Below are positions 18,473-27,203 of a stretch of 64,000 nt of DNA, in pieces; positions within the stretch are counted from its first letter, which is position 1; each line of letters starts with the position of its first letter. The notes beneath the pieces are model-generated. The model ran no database searches and was not told the DNA's origin. It was given only the letters and a program-made list of their open reading frames with translations. Source of the stretch: CAWCDJ01 sp963794265 (GTDB taxonomy: Bacteria; Acidobacteriota; Terriglobia; Bryobacterales; Bryobacteraceae); NCBI GenBank assembly GCA_963794265.1, contig CAWCDJ010000001.1, positions 744,001-808,000 on the forward strand. The letters run 5' to 3'. A program made the translations under genes and the position numbers.

Positions 18473-19597
18473 ATGCGGTTTGAATTCGCCACCACCCGGC
18501 GCATCGTCTTCGGCGAGGGAACGGTCCGTGAAGTCGCCGCCGCCGCGGCCGCGCTGGGCTCGCGTCCGCTGGTTGTGACCGGCGCCGCGCAGCGCATGGC
18601 ACCGGTCGAAGGCCCCGCATTTCGCGTTCCCGGCGAGCCTACCGTCGAACTGGTTCGCGACGGTGCCGAATATGCCCGCGACGAGCGCTGCGACCTGGTG
18701 GTGGCAATCGGCGGCGGCAGCGTGCTCGATGCCGGCAAGGCGGTGGCGGCCCTGCTCACCAATCCCGGCGAGCCGGTCGACTACCTGGAGGTCATCGGCG
18801 CCGGTCTCCCGCTGCGCCATCCGTCCGCCCCGATGATCGCCATCCCCACCACCGCCGGCACCGGCTCGGAGGTCACGCGCAACGCCGTGCTGGCTTCCCC
18901 GGTCCATCACGTCAAAGCCAGCCTGCGCAGCGCCGGAATGTTGCCGCACCTGGCGGTGGTCGATCCCGAGTTGACTTACGGCCTTCCCAAAGCCCTCACT
19001 GCATCGACCGGGCTGGACGCCCTGACGCAGTTGATCGAGCCTTATACCGGGGCCCGCGCCAATCCCATGACCGACATGTTCTGCGTGGAAGGCATCCGCC
19101 GCGCTGCCACGGCCCTGCCGCGCGCCTGGGAGAATGGCAGCGACCGCGAGGCCCGCCGCGAAATGGCGTGGGCCAGCCTGCTGGGCGGCCTGGCGTTGGC
19201 GAATGCCTCGCTCGGCGCCGCGCACGGCTTCGCCGCCCCTATCGGCGGCATGTTCCCCGCCCCGCACGGAGCCGTCTGCGCCGCGCTGCTGCCGCATGTC
19301 ATGGAGGTGAATGTGGAGGCACTCCAGGCTCGCGACCCCCGGAGCCCCGCGCTGGCCCGCTATGCGGAGGTCGCTCGGCTGGTCACCGGCAGGGCCGGCG
19401 CAACGCCCAACGACGGCGCCCGCTCCATCGCCGCACTCTGCCGGCAGCTCGAGATCCCCAATCTGCGCGCTTATGGCATGACGGAAACGCATCTTCCCGA
19501 CCTGATCGCCAAAGCGGCCCGTGCCAGCAGCATGAAGGGCAACCCGATCCTGCTGACCGAGGCGGAACTGCGGACAATCCTCGTGCGCGCCCTTTAA
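18473..19597 (+). CDS. Iron-containing alcohol dehydrogenase (maleylacetate reductase-like)
   Basis: 374 residues with the Fe-ADH fold: IVFGEGTVREV at the start, the NAD-binding AIGGGSVLDAGKAVA (about 82-96), TTAGTGSEVTRNAVL (about 122-136), the metal region STGLDALTQLIEPY (Asp, about 182) and LGAAHGFAAPIGGMFPAPHG with two His (about 243-259). Family members reduce aldehydes, or maleylacetate at the end of aromatic degradation, with NAD(P)H. It is coupled to the ABM protein six bases upstream and is closed by a strong terminator. Confidence 0.9.
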   Translation: MRFEFATTRRIVFGEGTVREVAAAAAALGSRPLVVTGAAQRMAPVEGPAFRVPGEPTVELVRDGAEYARDERCDLVVAIGGGSVLDAGKAVAALLTNPGEPVDYLEVIGAGLPLRHPSAPMIAIPTTAGTGSEVTRNAVLASPVHHVKASLRSAGMLPHLAVVDPELTYGLPKALTASTGLDALTQLIEPYTGARANPMTDMFCVEGIRRAATALPRAWENGSDREARREMAWASLLGGLALANASLGAAHGFAAPIGGMFPAPHGAVCAALLPHVMEVNVEALQARDPRSPALARYAEVARLVTGRAGATPNDGARSIAALCRQLEIPNLRAYGMTETHLPDLIAKAARASSMKGNPILLTEAELRTILVRAL

Positions 19598-19619
19598 AAG
19601 GGATCCGTTACCCTTTTTT
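19596..19619 (+). terminator. Rho-independent terminator after the iron alcohol dehydrogenase
   Basis: AAAAGGG pairs with CCCTTTT around an 8-base loop (ATCCGTTA) and is followed by more T. It begins at the last bases of the coding region (stop TAA) and separates this gene from the downstream oxidoreductase. Confidence 0.75.
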
Positions 19620-19652
19620 CTTTGGCGGCCTTTTTGGGGCGACAATATTTCC

Positions 19653-20624
19653 ATGCGCGCTTGGCTGATGGATTCCTATAACGGCGTCGAAAACCTTCGT
19701 CTGGCCGAAGTCCCCGGCCCCCAACCCGGAGCCGGCGAAGCGCTGCTGCGGACCCGGTTCGCGGCGCTCAACCCCGCCGATGCCTTCCTCGCGCGTGGCA
19801 TGTACCCGGCCAAGCCGAAGTTTCCCCACGTCCTCGGGCGCGACGGCGTGGGTGACGTGATTGCCGTGGGCGACGGCGTAACTGCGGTACGGCCGGGCGA
19901 CACCGTGGGGATTCTCCGCTGCAACGCCGGCATTGAGACCTGGGGAACGCTCGCAGAAAAGACCGTCGTGCCGGCCGGGAGTCTCGCGCCGGTTCCTTCC
20001 GGCTGGACGCTCGAAGAGATGGCTGCCGCGCCGCTGGTTTCGCTCACCGCCTGGCAGGCGATCACGCAGTGGGAATACGCGCTCGCCCCCGGATCGGTTC
20101 TGCTCGTCACCGGCGCATCGGGCGGCGTGGGCGTCTCCTCCGTGCTGCTCGGTAAGTCCCTCGGGCTCACGGTCGTGGCACTCTCCCGCAGCGCCGAAAA
20201 GGCCGTGCGGCTCAAAGAACTCGGCGCGGATTTCGTTTTCGACCCGAACGACCCGAACCTGCGCAGCCTCCTTCCCCGCAAGGCGGACCTCGCCGTCGAC
20301 AATATCGGCGGCCCGTTTTTCAACCAGCTTGTCACTCTGATGGGTTATCGAGGCCGCATCAGCGTGGTCGGACGCAGCGCCGGCCCCGTGCCCGAGTTCA
20401 ACACCGGAACGCTCTTTTTCCGCCGCATCCGCATCGGCGGCGTCGCCGTCGGAGACTACACACCCGCCGCCGCGCAGGCGGATTGGAAGGAGATCGTGCG
20501 GCGCTACGATCAGCTCGGCAAGCGCCCCCCTGTCGACGCCGTTTTCCCCTTCGAGGAAGTGAAACCCGCGTTCGCCCGCCTGGCCCCCGGCCCCATGGGC
20601 AAGGTGCTCATCCGGGTCGCATAG
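19653..20624 (+). CDS. Zinc-independent MDR oxidoreductase (quinone oxidoreductase family)
   Basis: 323 residues. GroES-like half: LRTRFAALNPADAFLARGMY, LGRDGVGDVIAVGDGVTAV. Rossmann half: VLLVTGASGGVGVSSVLLGK (about 150-169), then LKELGADFVFDPNDPN and the C-terminal FPFEEVKPAFARL. The Cys zinc ligands of alcohol dehydrogenases are absent, which places it with NADPH:quinone or enoyl reductase-like MDR proteins. It lies after a terminator, with its own start at 19653; no strong ribosome site is visible. Confidence 0.88.
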   Translation: MRAWLMDSYNGVENLRLAEVPGPQPGAGEALLRTRFAALNPADAFLARGMYPAKPKFPHVLGRDGVGDVIAVGDGVTAVRPGDTVGILRCNAGIETWGTLAEKTVVPAGSLAPVPSGWTLEEMAAAPLVSLTAWQAITQWEYALAPGSVLLVTGASGGVGVSSVLLGKSLGLTVVALSRSAEKAVRLKELGADFVFDPNDPNLRSLLPRKADLAVDNIGGPFFNQLVTLMGYRGRISVVGRSAGPVPEFNTGTLFFRRIRIGGVAVGDYTPAAAQADWKEIVRRYDQLGKRPPVDAVFPFEEVKPAFARLAPGPMGKVLIRVA

Positions 20625-20699
20625 ACCGTCCGCCCACAACCTTTACCGCTTGCGCGTTAATATCATACTTCGGAACTCATTTTCAGGAGGCACGATTCA

Positions 20700-21557
20700 A
20701 TGAAGGCTATTCTCTTCCTCGCGCTCGCCGGCGCGCTTTCCGCCCAGACCAGCGATCCGTCCCAAACCCCGGTGAAGAAGGGCGGCGGCCCGCACATTCC
20801 CGCATCCGCCGGGGATGACGTCCGCGGCTACAACGATACGCCGCAACTGCCCGGACAGCCGTGGAAGGTTCACGACATGCGCCGCCCGCGCGCCCGCAAG
20901 GTCACGCCCGGCCAGCCGTTCACCGAGACCGCGCCATCCGACGCCATCGTTCTTTTTGATGGAAAAGACCTCTCGCACTGGGTCCAGTTGTCGCGCGGCA
21001 ACCAGTCGCACGCACCCGTCTGGAAAGTCCGCGACGGCTACATGGAAATCAACCCGCACACGGGGCGGATGGTCACGAAAGAGAAGTTCGGCGATTGCCA
21101 GCTTCACGTCGAGTGGATGATCCCGGAGGGCGTCACCGGCACCGGCCAGGGCCGCGGAAACAGCGGCGTGGAGCTCATGATGCGTTATGAGATCCAGGTG
21201 CTCGAATCCCACGACAACCTGACCTATGCCGACGGCGCGGCCGGCGCCATGTATGGCGTCTGGCCTCCGCTGGTGAATCCCGCCCGTCCGCAGGGCCAAT
21301 GGAACGTTTACGACATCGTCTTCGACGCACCCCGGTTCGAAGGCGACAAACTCGTCAAACCGGCTTACATGACGGTTCTCTTCAACGGCGTCCTCGTCCA
21401 GAATCACCAGGCCGAAATCGGCACCACCGTCTGGCGCCAGGTTGCGAAGTACAATCCGCACCCTCCCGAGGAGCCGCTCAGCCTGCAGGACCACAACCAA
21501 GCCGTCCGCTATCGGAATATCTGGATCCGGCGGCTTACCGGTTACGATCAGCAATAA
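20700..21557 (+). CDS. Secreted DUF1080 (3-keto-glycoside hydrolase/LamG-like) protein
   Basis: 285 residues with a strong ribosome site (AGGAGGCACG) and a short signal peptide (residues 1-15, LALAGALSAQ). The DUF1080 domain starts AIVLFDGKDLSHWVQ (about 81) and continues VRDGYMEINPHTGRMVTKEKFGDCQLHVEWMI in pieces typical of the family, RGNSGVELMMRYEIQVLES, and ends RYRNIWIRRL. DUF1080 proteins are concanavalin-like and some cleave 3-keto-disaccharides. A second DUF1080 protein is encoded near 26.2 kb. The 80 residues before the domain are Pro/Arg-rich and unassigned. Confidence 0.9.
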   Translation: MKAILFLALAGALSAQTSDPSQTPVKKGGGPHIPASAGDDVRGYNDTPQLPGQPWKVHDMRRPRARKVTPGQPFTETAPSDAIVLFDGKDLSHWVQLSRGNQSHAPVWKVRDGYMEINPHTGRMVTKEKFGDCQLHVEWMIPEGVTGTGQGRGNSGVELMMRYEIQVLESHDNLTYADGAAGAMYGVWPPLVNPARPQGQWNVYDIVFDAPRFEGDKLVKPAYMTVLFNGVLVQNHQAEIGTTVWRQVAKYNPHPPEEPLSLQDHNQAVRYRNIWIRRLTGYDQQ

Positions 21558-21563
21558 CACGAA

Positions 21564-21609
21564 CTACCCGGTGCAGGCGATTGCCCGATGGCTTTCGCCT
21601 GCCGGGTAG
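21564..21609. terminator. Bidirectional hairpin between DUF1080 and transporter genes
   Basis: CTACCCGG-TG-CAGGCG pairs with CGCCTGCCGGGTAG (two-base bulge) around a 16-base loop, between convergent genes. No T tract follows on either side. Confidence 0.6.
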
Positions 21610-21618
21610 CCGCGGAAG

Positions 21619-22332
21619 TTAGTGCTGCGGCAGAAGATCGAGTTTCTGTCCGCGGATCACACCCGGTTCGCCCTCGCCGACCGAGATTCCAGCCGTTCTC
21701 ACTCCTCTGGGCCGGCGTCCGAAGTTCAGCACCGTTCGCCCGTACGTTTCCGCCAGCGTCATCGCCGTAGCCGTGTAGAACGCCGCAAACGACCCGATCA
21801 GGAAACAATACGCGGCAGCTATCATGAGCGCGCCTACTGCTCCGCTCAACAGCGAAATCGCGGCCAGCGTGGCACCAGCTCCGTAGAAAAGCAGTGTCAC
21901 AAACAGCGAGATGTTTTCGGCCAGCGCGGCCCAAGCCAATACCCAGGTAATCGCGGCCAAGACTATGAACCAATAACCTAGCGCCGGAAACGTGGTCGCG
22001 ACCATACCGACTCCTGCCCGGGCAAACCCCAAGGCCAGGAAACCAAAAGCGATCCAGAACGATCCCCAGAGACCGTGCAGGGCGGTGGCCATGCCGTCGC
22101 GGGCCTTGTAGGCCCACATCCCTGCCAGGAATTGCGCAAGGCCGCCGAAAATGGCGATAAACGGAGCCAGGAAGATCGTTGTAGCGGGACCGCCATACCA
22201 CCCCGCGAAATGAGCTGAAACCATGAAAGTCGCGCCCGCTAATGCAAATAGGCCCAGAATCGACGGAGCAGCCACCGGCTGCAGATAGATTCGGGCGGGA
22301 GTAACTTCGTAAGCTTCGTTTGATGTAGGCAT
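21619..22332 (-). CDS. satP: Acetate/succinate uptake transporter (GPR1/FUN34/YaaH family)
   Basis: 237 residues with six membrane segments between about residues 22 and 195. The family motif NPAPLGL has the variant AAPSILGLFALAG at residues 21-33, and the gate region FGGLAQFLAGMWAYKARDGM with ALHGLWGSFWIAFG follows as in SatP. Members are proton- or anion-gated channels/transporters for acetate and succinate in the inner membrane. The C-terminal 40 residues form a hydrophilic tail longer than in E. coli SatP. The first motif is less strict than usual, so the substrate may differ. Confidence 0.85.
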   Translation of the reverse strand: MPTSNEAYEVTPARIYLQPVAAPSILGLFALAGATFMVSAHFAGWYGGPATTIFLAPFIAIFGGLAQFLAGMWAYKARDGMATALHGLWGSFWIAFGFLALGFARAGVGMVATTFPALGYWFIVLAAITWVLAWAALAENISLFVTLLFYGAGATLAAISLLSGAVGALMIAAAYCFLIGSFAAFYTATAMTLAETYGRTVLNFGRRPRGVRTAGISVGEGEPGVIRGQKLDLLPQH

Positions 22333-22519
22333 ATATTCCCTCCACTTTCCAGTTTACGGCTCGTACTTACGTTTGCCCTTCTGTTCTGTAAGAACTCACG
22401 CACCGGCATTACTAAGAGGCACCTCCAGCGTGTGGTTTCAGCCTGAGCGGCGGCCCGGTGTGTGATACCGGCGGCAGCAATGGAAAAGTAAGTTATGGAA
22501 CAAAGCCGCCGCCGGGCAG

Positions 22520-23923
22520 TTACTTATCGAACCGGATATTCGAGTCGGCCGTAAACTTACGGTAATTTTTGAACTCCAAAACGTTGCGGGAGCACGCGCC
22601 GCTGCCGCTCATGCAGCCGATGTTCTCGCTCGACGAGGGCATCAGGTAAGTGCGCTGGTCGATGCGTGCATAGGCGTAAGAGACGGTGCATTCGGTGCGG
22701 TTGAAGGGATAATCGCGCGGAAAAGTGGTGGCCCGCTGTTCGATCCGCACCACGTTATGAGTCTGCCGGTCGATCCAGATGGCGCCTTCGTACGGTGGGT
22801 TGTAGCGGCGCTGATCGGGCGAGACGATGGTCCAGTGGGAGTTCGCCTGTTCCACCTGGTAGTCGTACACCAGGCACTCGCGGCCGTTCAACGTGGCTGG
22901 GCCGCGCCGCTTGAACTGCGCACGGGTCGCCAGCGAAAGAACGTCTTCGAGCGTCGTGGCAAACTCGCCCGTCGACCACGACCCGGTTTTCTCGGGCGGC
23001 CGGTTGGTCGGAGTTCCGTTGATGGCGATGTTCCGGTACTCCTCCTTGCCATCCACGTAGGCAACGTCCGCCGTCACGGTATCGATAGGCTGCCATCGCG
23101 CCGGAAAACCCGCGCTGAAGTACCGAGTGGTCGCCTGCTGCACCAGAAAATCCGGCAGGCCGGCGGTCAGCGAGGCGGCATTCGTTCGCGCATCGAGGAT
23201 GATCTCGTCGTCCGACACGCCACCCGCGTTCGACGGAGGCGCCGCCGCGGTATCGGGGGCGGCTTCGGGCTTTGGCGCTTCGCCCGCCGGCGCCGGTTCC
23301 CGGGCGGCGGTCTCTTCCACCGCGACCGTCCGCGCTTTCCCGAAGTCATCGGCCGCGGGCGGCTTCGCCGAAGCTTTGTCGAAAGGCCGCTCGGCTGCCT
23401 CGCGCTCGGAATCCGCAGCGGTTCGCAGCAGCGTCACACGCAGCGCGGTCTCCTCATCGTCGGTGTTCACCTGCACCGAAAGCTGGTCGCCGGGGTGCAG
23501 CAGGGAATCGCGAACCGGCTCACCCTGTTTATTCTGAAACCGCGTCTTGGCCAGCAGGCGAAACCGCAGCAGGCGTTGCGGCCTGGTCTCGAGAAAGAGA
23601 TCCTTCTCGCCCATCGACCGGAGAGTGCCTTCCGCCGCGGCAAGCGTCATCTTCGCGGCTTCGTCACCCTGCTTGTTCGGCTTCTCTTTCGGCTGCCGCT
23701 TCGGCAGTTCCACGCGCGGAATCGGAATCCCGATGGGAATGCCTCCCGGCCCGGGATAGGGGTACTGCCCCGGCGGATACTGACCGGGATACTGCCCCGG
23801 CGGATACTGACCCGGCGGATATTGCCCCGGCGGATACTGACCCGGATATTGCGCAAATGCCGAACCTCCCCACAACAGTGCGGCGCAAACCAACGGCCGG
23901 GCCGCACGAGTCAGCGAGCGCAT
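22520..23923 (-). CDS. Secreted protein with N-terminal GQYPP repeats, unknown function
   Basis: 467 residues. Signal peptide 1-24 (LVCAALLWGGSAFA), then about seven GQYPP/GQYP repeats up to residue 57, then a basic KRQPKEKPNK segment. Residues about 85-160 look like a small beta domain (LLRFRLLAKTRFQNKQGEPV, LHPGDQLSVQV). A Pro/Ala-rich linker follows. The C-terminal 220 residues form a lipoprotein-carrier-like fold by pattern (WIVSP-like strands, GAIWIDRQTHNVVRIEQRA, YAYARIDQRTYLMPSSS), as in acidobacterial outer-membrane-lipoprotein-sorting-like proteins. I do not recognise a named family. It lies upstream of the transporter gene on the same strand. A CAGGAGG ribosome site precedes the ATG. 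Confidence 0.75.
   Translation of the reverse strand: MRSLTRAARPLVCAALLWGGSAFAQYPGQYPPGQYPPGQYPPGQYPGQYPPGQYPYPGPGGIPIGIPIPRVELPKRQPKEKPNKQGDEAAKMTLAAAEGTLRSMGEKDLFLETRPQRLLRFRLLAKTRFQNKQGEPVRDSLLHPGDQLSVQVNTDDEETALRVTLLRTAADSEREAAERPFDKASAKPPAADDFGKARTVAVEETAAREPAPAGEAPKPEAAPDTAAAPPSNAGGVSDDEIILDARTNAASLTAGLPDFLVQQATTRYFSAGFPARWQPIDTVTADVAYVDGKEEYRNIAINGTPTNRPPEKTGSWSTGEFATTLEDVLSLATRAQFKRRGPATLNGRECLVYDYQVEQANSHWTIVSPDQRRYNPPYEGAIWIDRQTHNVVRIEQRATTFPRDYPFNRTECTVSYAYARIDQRTYLMPSSSENIGCMSGSGACSRNVLEFKNYRKFTADSNIRFDK
23756..23853 (-). repeat. In-frame GQYPP tandem repeat
   Basis: 15-base units (on the plus strand CGGCGGATACTGACC and one-base variants) repeat in register, with two shorter 12-base units, encoding PGQYP/GQYP. 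Same kind of Gly/Pro/Tyr low complexity as in the VWFA gene, but a different motif. Confidence 0.85.
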
Positions 23924-24031
23924 CGCACAAGCGCCTCCTGGCTAGCAATTCTACAGCGTATGAAGATCGCGATCCAGCCGGGGCCGTGCCGCGAGTGGAC
24001 TTGAGCGCCTGCAAAGTTTCATAATCGGCGC

Positions 24032-25324
24032 ATGCGCATCAGGCGTGCTGTCCCGGTTGGTTTGCTGGCCGGGCTGCTCTTATCTACATTTCCGGCCCTG
24101 GCACAAATGCCCGGACGCGGCGGCGCGGGCGGCGCCGTGATTGTCATTAAGCCGGCCCGTGTTTTCGATGGCGAGTCCCTCCACCAGGGTTGGGCCGTCC
24201 GCGTTCGAGGCGACCGCATCGAAGCCGCGGGCCCCGCCGGCGAAATCGATTCTTCGGGCGCCAGGGTGGTGGAACTGCCCGGCGCAACGCTTATGCCGGG
24301 CCTCGTCGAAGGCCATTCCCACGTGCTCTTGCATCCCTATAACGAGGAGCCCTGGAACGATCAGGTGGCGCACGATGGAATCGCGCTGCGCACCGTCCGG
24401 GGCGTCAACGCGCTGCGCGCCACGCTGCTCGCGGGCTTCACCACCATGCGCGACCTCGGCACCGAAGGTGCCGGCTACGCGGATGTCGATCTCAAACGGG
24501 CCGTCAACCTGGGGCTCACCCCCGGCCCCCGCCTGCTCGTCGCCACGCGCGCCATCGTCGCGACCGGCGCATACGGACCCAAAGGCTTTGCCCCCGAGTG
24601 GCGCGTGCCGCAGGGCGGTGAAGAAGCCAGCGGCGTGGACGATCTCATCCGTGTGGTTCGCGACCAGATCGGCCATGGCGCCGATTGGATCAAGCTCTAT
24701 GGCGACTACCGCTGGGGCCCCCTCCCGGGCGCTCATCCCACCTTCTCGCTCGAAGAGATGAAGGCCGCGGTCGAAGCCGCCCACGACGCCGGGGTCCCGG
24801 TGGCCGTCCATACCGCCACGCCCGAGGGCATGCGCCGCGCGGTCCTGGCCGGCGCCGACACCATCGAGCACGGCGACGGCGGAACGCCTGAGGTTTTCAA
24901 GCTGATGGCCGAGCGCCACGTGGTCCTCTGCCCCACGCTCGCGGCCAGCGATGCCACCGCGCAGTATGCCGGCTGGAAGAAGGGGGAGCAGCCCGAGCCG
25001 CCTTCGATTGTCCGGAAGCACGAGAGCTTCCAGGCCGCGCTGGCGGCCGGCGTCACCATCCTGAGCGGCAGCGATATCGGCGTCTTCCCCCACGGCGACA
25101 ACGCGCGGGAAATCGAAATGATGGTGGAGTATGGCATGCCGGCCGTATCGGCGCTCGAATCCGCCACCTCGGTCGCCGGCCGCGTCCTTCACATGGATAT
25201 CGGGCTGGTCCGGCCCGGGAAACTTGCCGACCTGGTCGCCGTCGATGGCGATCCCACCCGCGATATTCACGTCCTCCGGAAAGTCGAGTTCGTCATGAAA
25301 GGCGGAACCGTAATCAAACCATGA
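24032..25324 (+). CDS. Secreted amidohydrolase (imidazolonepropionase/prolidase-like)
   Basis: 430 residues with signal peptide 1-25 (LLAGLLLSTFPALAQ). The metal-dependent hydrolase core is complete: HSH after LMPGLVEG (about 95), Lys in DWIKLYGDY (about 219), His in VPVAVHTATPEG, His in TIEHGDGG, and Asp in LSGSDIGVFPHGDNA. Ends with the usual small beta domain (LADLVAVDGDPTRDI). These exported amidohydrolases process cyclic amides or dipeptides such as Xaa-Pro; the substrate is not clear. Its stop overlaps the ATG of the VOC gene (ATGA), so the two are coupled. Confidence 0.9.
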   Translation: MRIRRAVPVGLLAGLLLSTFPALAQMPGRGGAGGAVIVIKPARVFDGESLHQGWAVRVRGDRIEAAGPAGEIDSSGARVVELPGATLMPGLVEGHSHVLLHPYNEEPWNDQVAHDGIALRTVRGVNALRATLLAGFTTMRDLGTEGAGYADVDLKRAVNLGLTPGPRLLVATRAIVATGAYGPKGFAPEWRVPQGGEEASGVDDLIRVVRDQIGHGADWIKLYGDYRWGPLPGAHPTFSLEEMKAAVEAAHDAGVPVAVHTATPEGMRRAVLAGADTIEHGDGGTPEVFKLMAERHVVLCPTLAASDATAQYAGWKKGEQPEPPSIVRKHESFQAALAAGVTILSGSDIGVFPHGDNAREIEMMVEYGMPAVSALESATSVAGRVLHMDIGLVRPGKLADLVAVDGDPTRDIHVLRKVEFVMKGGTVIKP

Positions 25325-25737
25325 TTGGCCTTGCGAACATTCATCACGTGAGCCTGAACGTCCGCGACCTCGAGCGCTCCCGCGCCTTCTACCGCGAGAT
25401 CCTCGGACTTCAGGAAATCGAGCGCCCGCCCTTTTCGTTTCCGGGCGCCTGGTTCGCGGTCGGCGCTTCGCAGCACCTCCACCTGATCGTGCACCCGGGC
25501 GCCACCTTCCGGGGCGACAAGGGCATCGACACGCGCGACAATCACTTCGCCGTGCGCGTCCCGAGCTACCGTGGCGCGCTCGAATTCCTGCGCGGGAGGG
25601 GGTACCGTGAGGATTCCGCCGGCGAGATGACGCGGATGCGCCTCCAGCCCCATGCCGTCGCGGGTTTCCCGCAGATCTACATCCTCGACCCCGACCGTCA
25701 CGTGATCGAGATCAATGCCGAAGTGCTGGACGTGTAG
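25321..25737 (+). CDS. VOC/glyoxalase-family protein
   Basis: 138 residues, one VOC module pair: ANIHHVSLNVRDLERSRAFY (metal His8), HLHLIVHPG (His in the second strand) and IYILDPDRHVIEINAEVL (Glu near 131). This is the pattern of glyoxalase I and dioxygenase-type VOC enzymes, with a metal triad of His, His and Glu. Translationally coupled to the amidohydrolase upstream. The specific reaction is unknown. Confidence 0.88.
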   Translation: MIGLANIHHVSLNVRDLERSRAFYREILGLQEIERPPFSFPGAWFAVGASQHLHLIVHPGATFRGDKGIDTRDNHFAVRVPSYRGALEFLRGRGYREDSAGEMTRMRLQPHAVAGFPQIYILDPDRHVIEINAEVLDV

Positions 25738-25746
25738 ACGGGCCTG

Positions 25747-26160
25747 CTATGCCTGGGCCGCCAGCCGCAGATCGTCTTCCAACTCGTAGATCCGGTCCTC
25801 GATCGCCCGTGTCGGGGACCCGGCGGTTTTCGCATCCTCGAGCTTCTTCCTGGCTGTGGCCAGTTTCTTCTGCAGCCCCGCGACCTTAGGGTCCGGTTTC
25901 GCCGGAGGAGCCGGTGGCGGCTCCTCCTTCGCCTTCACCGCTTTCTTGGGCTTCGGCCTGGTGGACGCCTTGTAGCGGAACGCCGTCACCGGCGCCGGCG
26001 GTTTGAGCCCCGGGCCGAAATCCGCCCGGTACTCCTCGGATAGCCGCACAGCCTCCACCATCAGTTCCTTGAAGCGCGATTCCATCGCGTGCTTCGCCTG
26101 GCTCCGCAAGCCTTCGCCCTGCTGCTTCCAACGCTGATATTCGGAAATGACGTCGCCCAT
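25747..26160 (-). CDS. Hypothetical coiled-coil protein
   Basis: 137 residues, very charged. Residues 1-50 are helical (YQRWKQQGEGLRSQAKHAM), the middle is Lys/Pro-rich (PKPKKAVKAKEEPPPAPPAK), and the last 45 residues are a heptad-like coiled coil (VAGLQKKLATARKKLEDAKT, IEDRIYELEDDLRLAAQ). I do not recognise a family. It starts six bases after the stop of the DUF1080 gene and is probably cotranscribed with it. Confidence 0.65.
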   Translation of the reverse strand: MGDVISEYQRWKQQGEGLRSQAKHAMESRFKELMVEAVRLSEEYRADFGPGLKPPAPVTAFRYKASTRPKPKKAVKAKEEPPPAPPAKPDPKVAGLQKKLATARKKLEDAKTAGSPTRAIEDRIYELEDDLRLAAQA

Positions 26161-26166
26161 AAAACC

Positions 26167-27093
26167 TCAATTCTCCGGTAATGAGATGGTGATATTGCGG
26201 TAGGCCATCCCGCCGTCGTGATCGCCCTGCAGGAAGATCGGCCCCGGCTCGCCTTCATGGCTGTCGAGCGCGCCGCCGGTGATGCCGGGTATCTCCTGGT
26301 TTTCGTGAATCGTTATACCGTTGCGCTTCACGGTCACGTGGCGCCCCACCAGCGTGATGTCGAAGGTCTGCCACTGCCCGGAGTCCATCGGCATGGCCAC
26401 CTTGGGAGCGAAGAAGCCGTAGATCGCGCCCATTTCGTGGCTCGCCAGCTTGCCGCCTTCCGTTCCGACCTGGATTTCGTCGCGCCCGCGCAGATAAATT
26501 CCGCTGTTGCAGTGCTCCGGGCACACCACTTCGATGTGCAGTTTGAAATCCTGGAAGGTGCGGGTGGTGCGAATATTCGAACCGCGCGCTTCGTTGAGCA
26601 TGGTTCCGTCTTTCACCACCCAGCGGCTGTTCTGCGGGTTGTTCACGGGTTCCCAGCCGGTCAGGTCTTTGCCGTCGAACAACGGTTCCGGCGCGCTCCA
26701 TGCCTTCGGCATCGGCCGGTCGAGCGCCGGAGCCCGCACTCCCGCGATCCTGGTATTCGAGTTCTCTCCCTGCTTCTGAATCCCCGCAAGCTCGTCTCCG
26801 TTAACCGTCAGGTCCCAATCGATCTGGGGTCCCCGCCCGGCCGCCTGCTCCGTAATCAGCAGATGGCCTCCTTCCAGCCTGGCCCCGGCCATCGGGCGCA
26901 CCGCTCCGCCGCGAGGTTGGATCCGTCCCTCGATCTTGCCGTCCTTTTCCATCACCTCCATCCACTGGGGCCACGAGGAGTTGGGCCCCGTCACGGTGAG
27001 GTCCCACCGGCCGAGAAAAGGATTCGCGGTTTGAGCGAAGGCGGAAACCCCCAATGCCGCTGCTACAGCAAGAAGGGTCCAGAATGTTTTCAT
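26167..27093 (-). CDS. Secreted DUF1080 protein with N-terminal lipocalin-like domain
   Basis: 308 residues from ATG 27093, signal peptide 1-21 (LLAVAAALGVSAFAQ). Residues 22-120 (NPFLGRWDLTVTGPNSSWPQ, LEGGHLLITEQAAGRGPQID) look like a small beta domain. The DUF1080 domain follows from about 135: PEPLFDGKDLTGWEP, WVVKDGTMLNEARGSNIRTT, CNSGIYLRGRDEIQVGTEGG, GPIFLQGDHDGGMAYRNITI. Possible glycoside-active concanavalin fold. Differs from the first DUF1080 protein in its N-terminal domain. It heads a two-gene unit with the coiled-coil protein. Confidence 0.88.
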   Translation of the reverse strand: MKTFWTLLAVAAALGVSAFAQTANPFLGRWDLTVTGPNSSWPQWMEVMEKDGKIEGRIQPRGGAVRPMAGARLEGGHLLITEQAAGRGPQIDWDLTVNGDELAGIQKQGENSNTRIAGVRAPALDRPMPKAWSAPEPLFDGKDLTGWEPVNNPQNSRWVVKDGTMLNEARGSNIRTTRTFQDFKLHIEVVCPEHCNSGIYLRGRDEIQVGTEGGKLASHEMGAIYGFFAPKVAMPMDSGQWQTFDITLVGRHVTVKRNGITIHENQEIPGITGGALDSHEGEPGPIFLQGDHDGGMAYRNITISLPEN

Positions 27094-27203
27094 CAGGCCC
27101 AGTGTAACCGACCGCACAACTTGACGGCAGCCGTGCCCGGCCCGACCGGCCTGTGTGCGCTTATATCCGCATGAGGCCCCCGCCATGCTGGTGTACTGGA
27201 ATC

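Noticed and set aside
16595..19654. A 1019-codon minus-strand open frame, the longest in the window
   Set aside because: It is Gly/Arg/His/Gln-rich without domain signals and lies antisense to the permease remnant, ABM protein and iron alcohol dehydrogenase, all of which have clear family motifs. It is a product of high GC.
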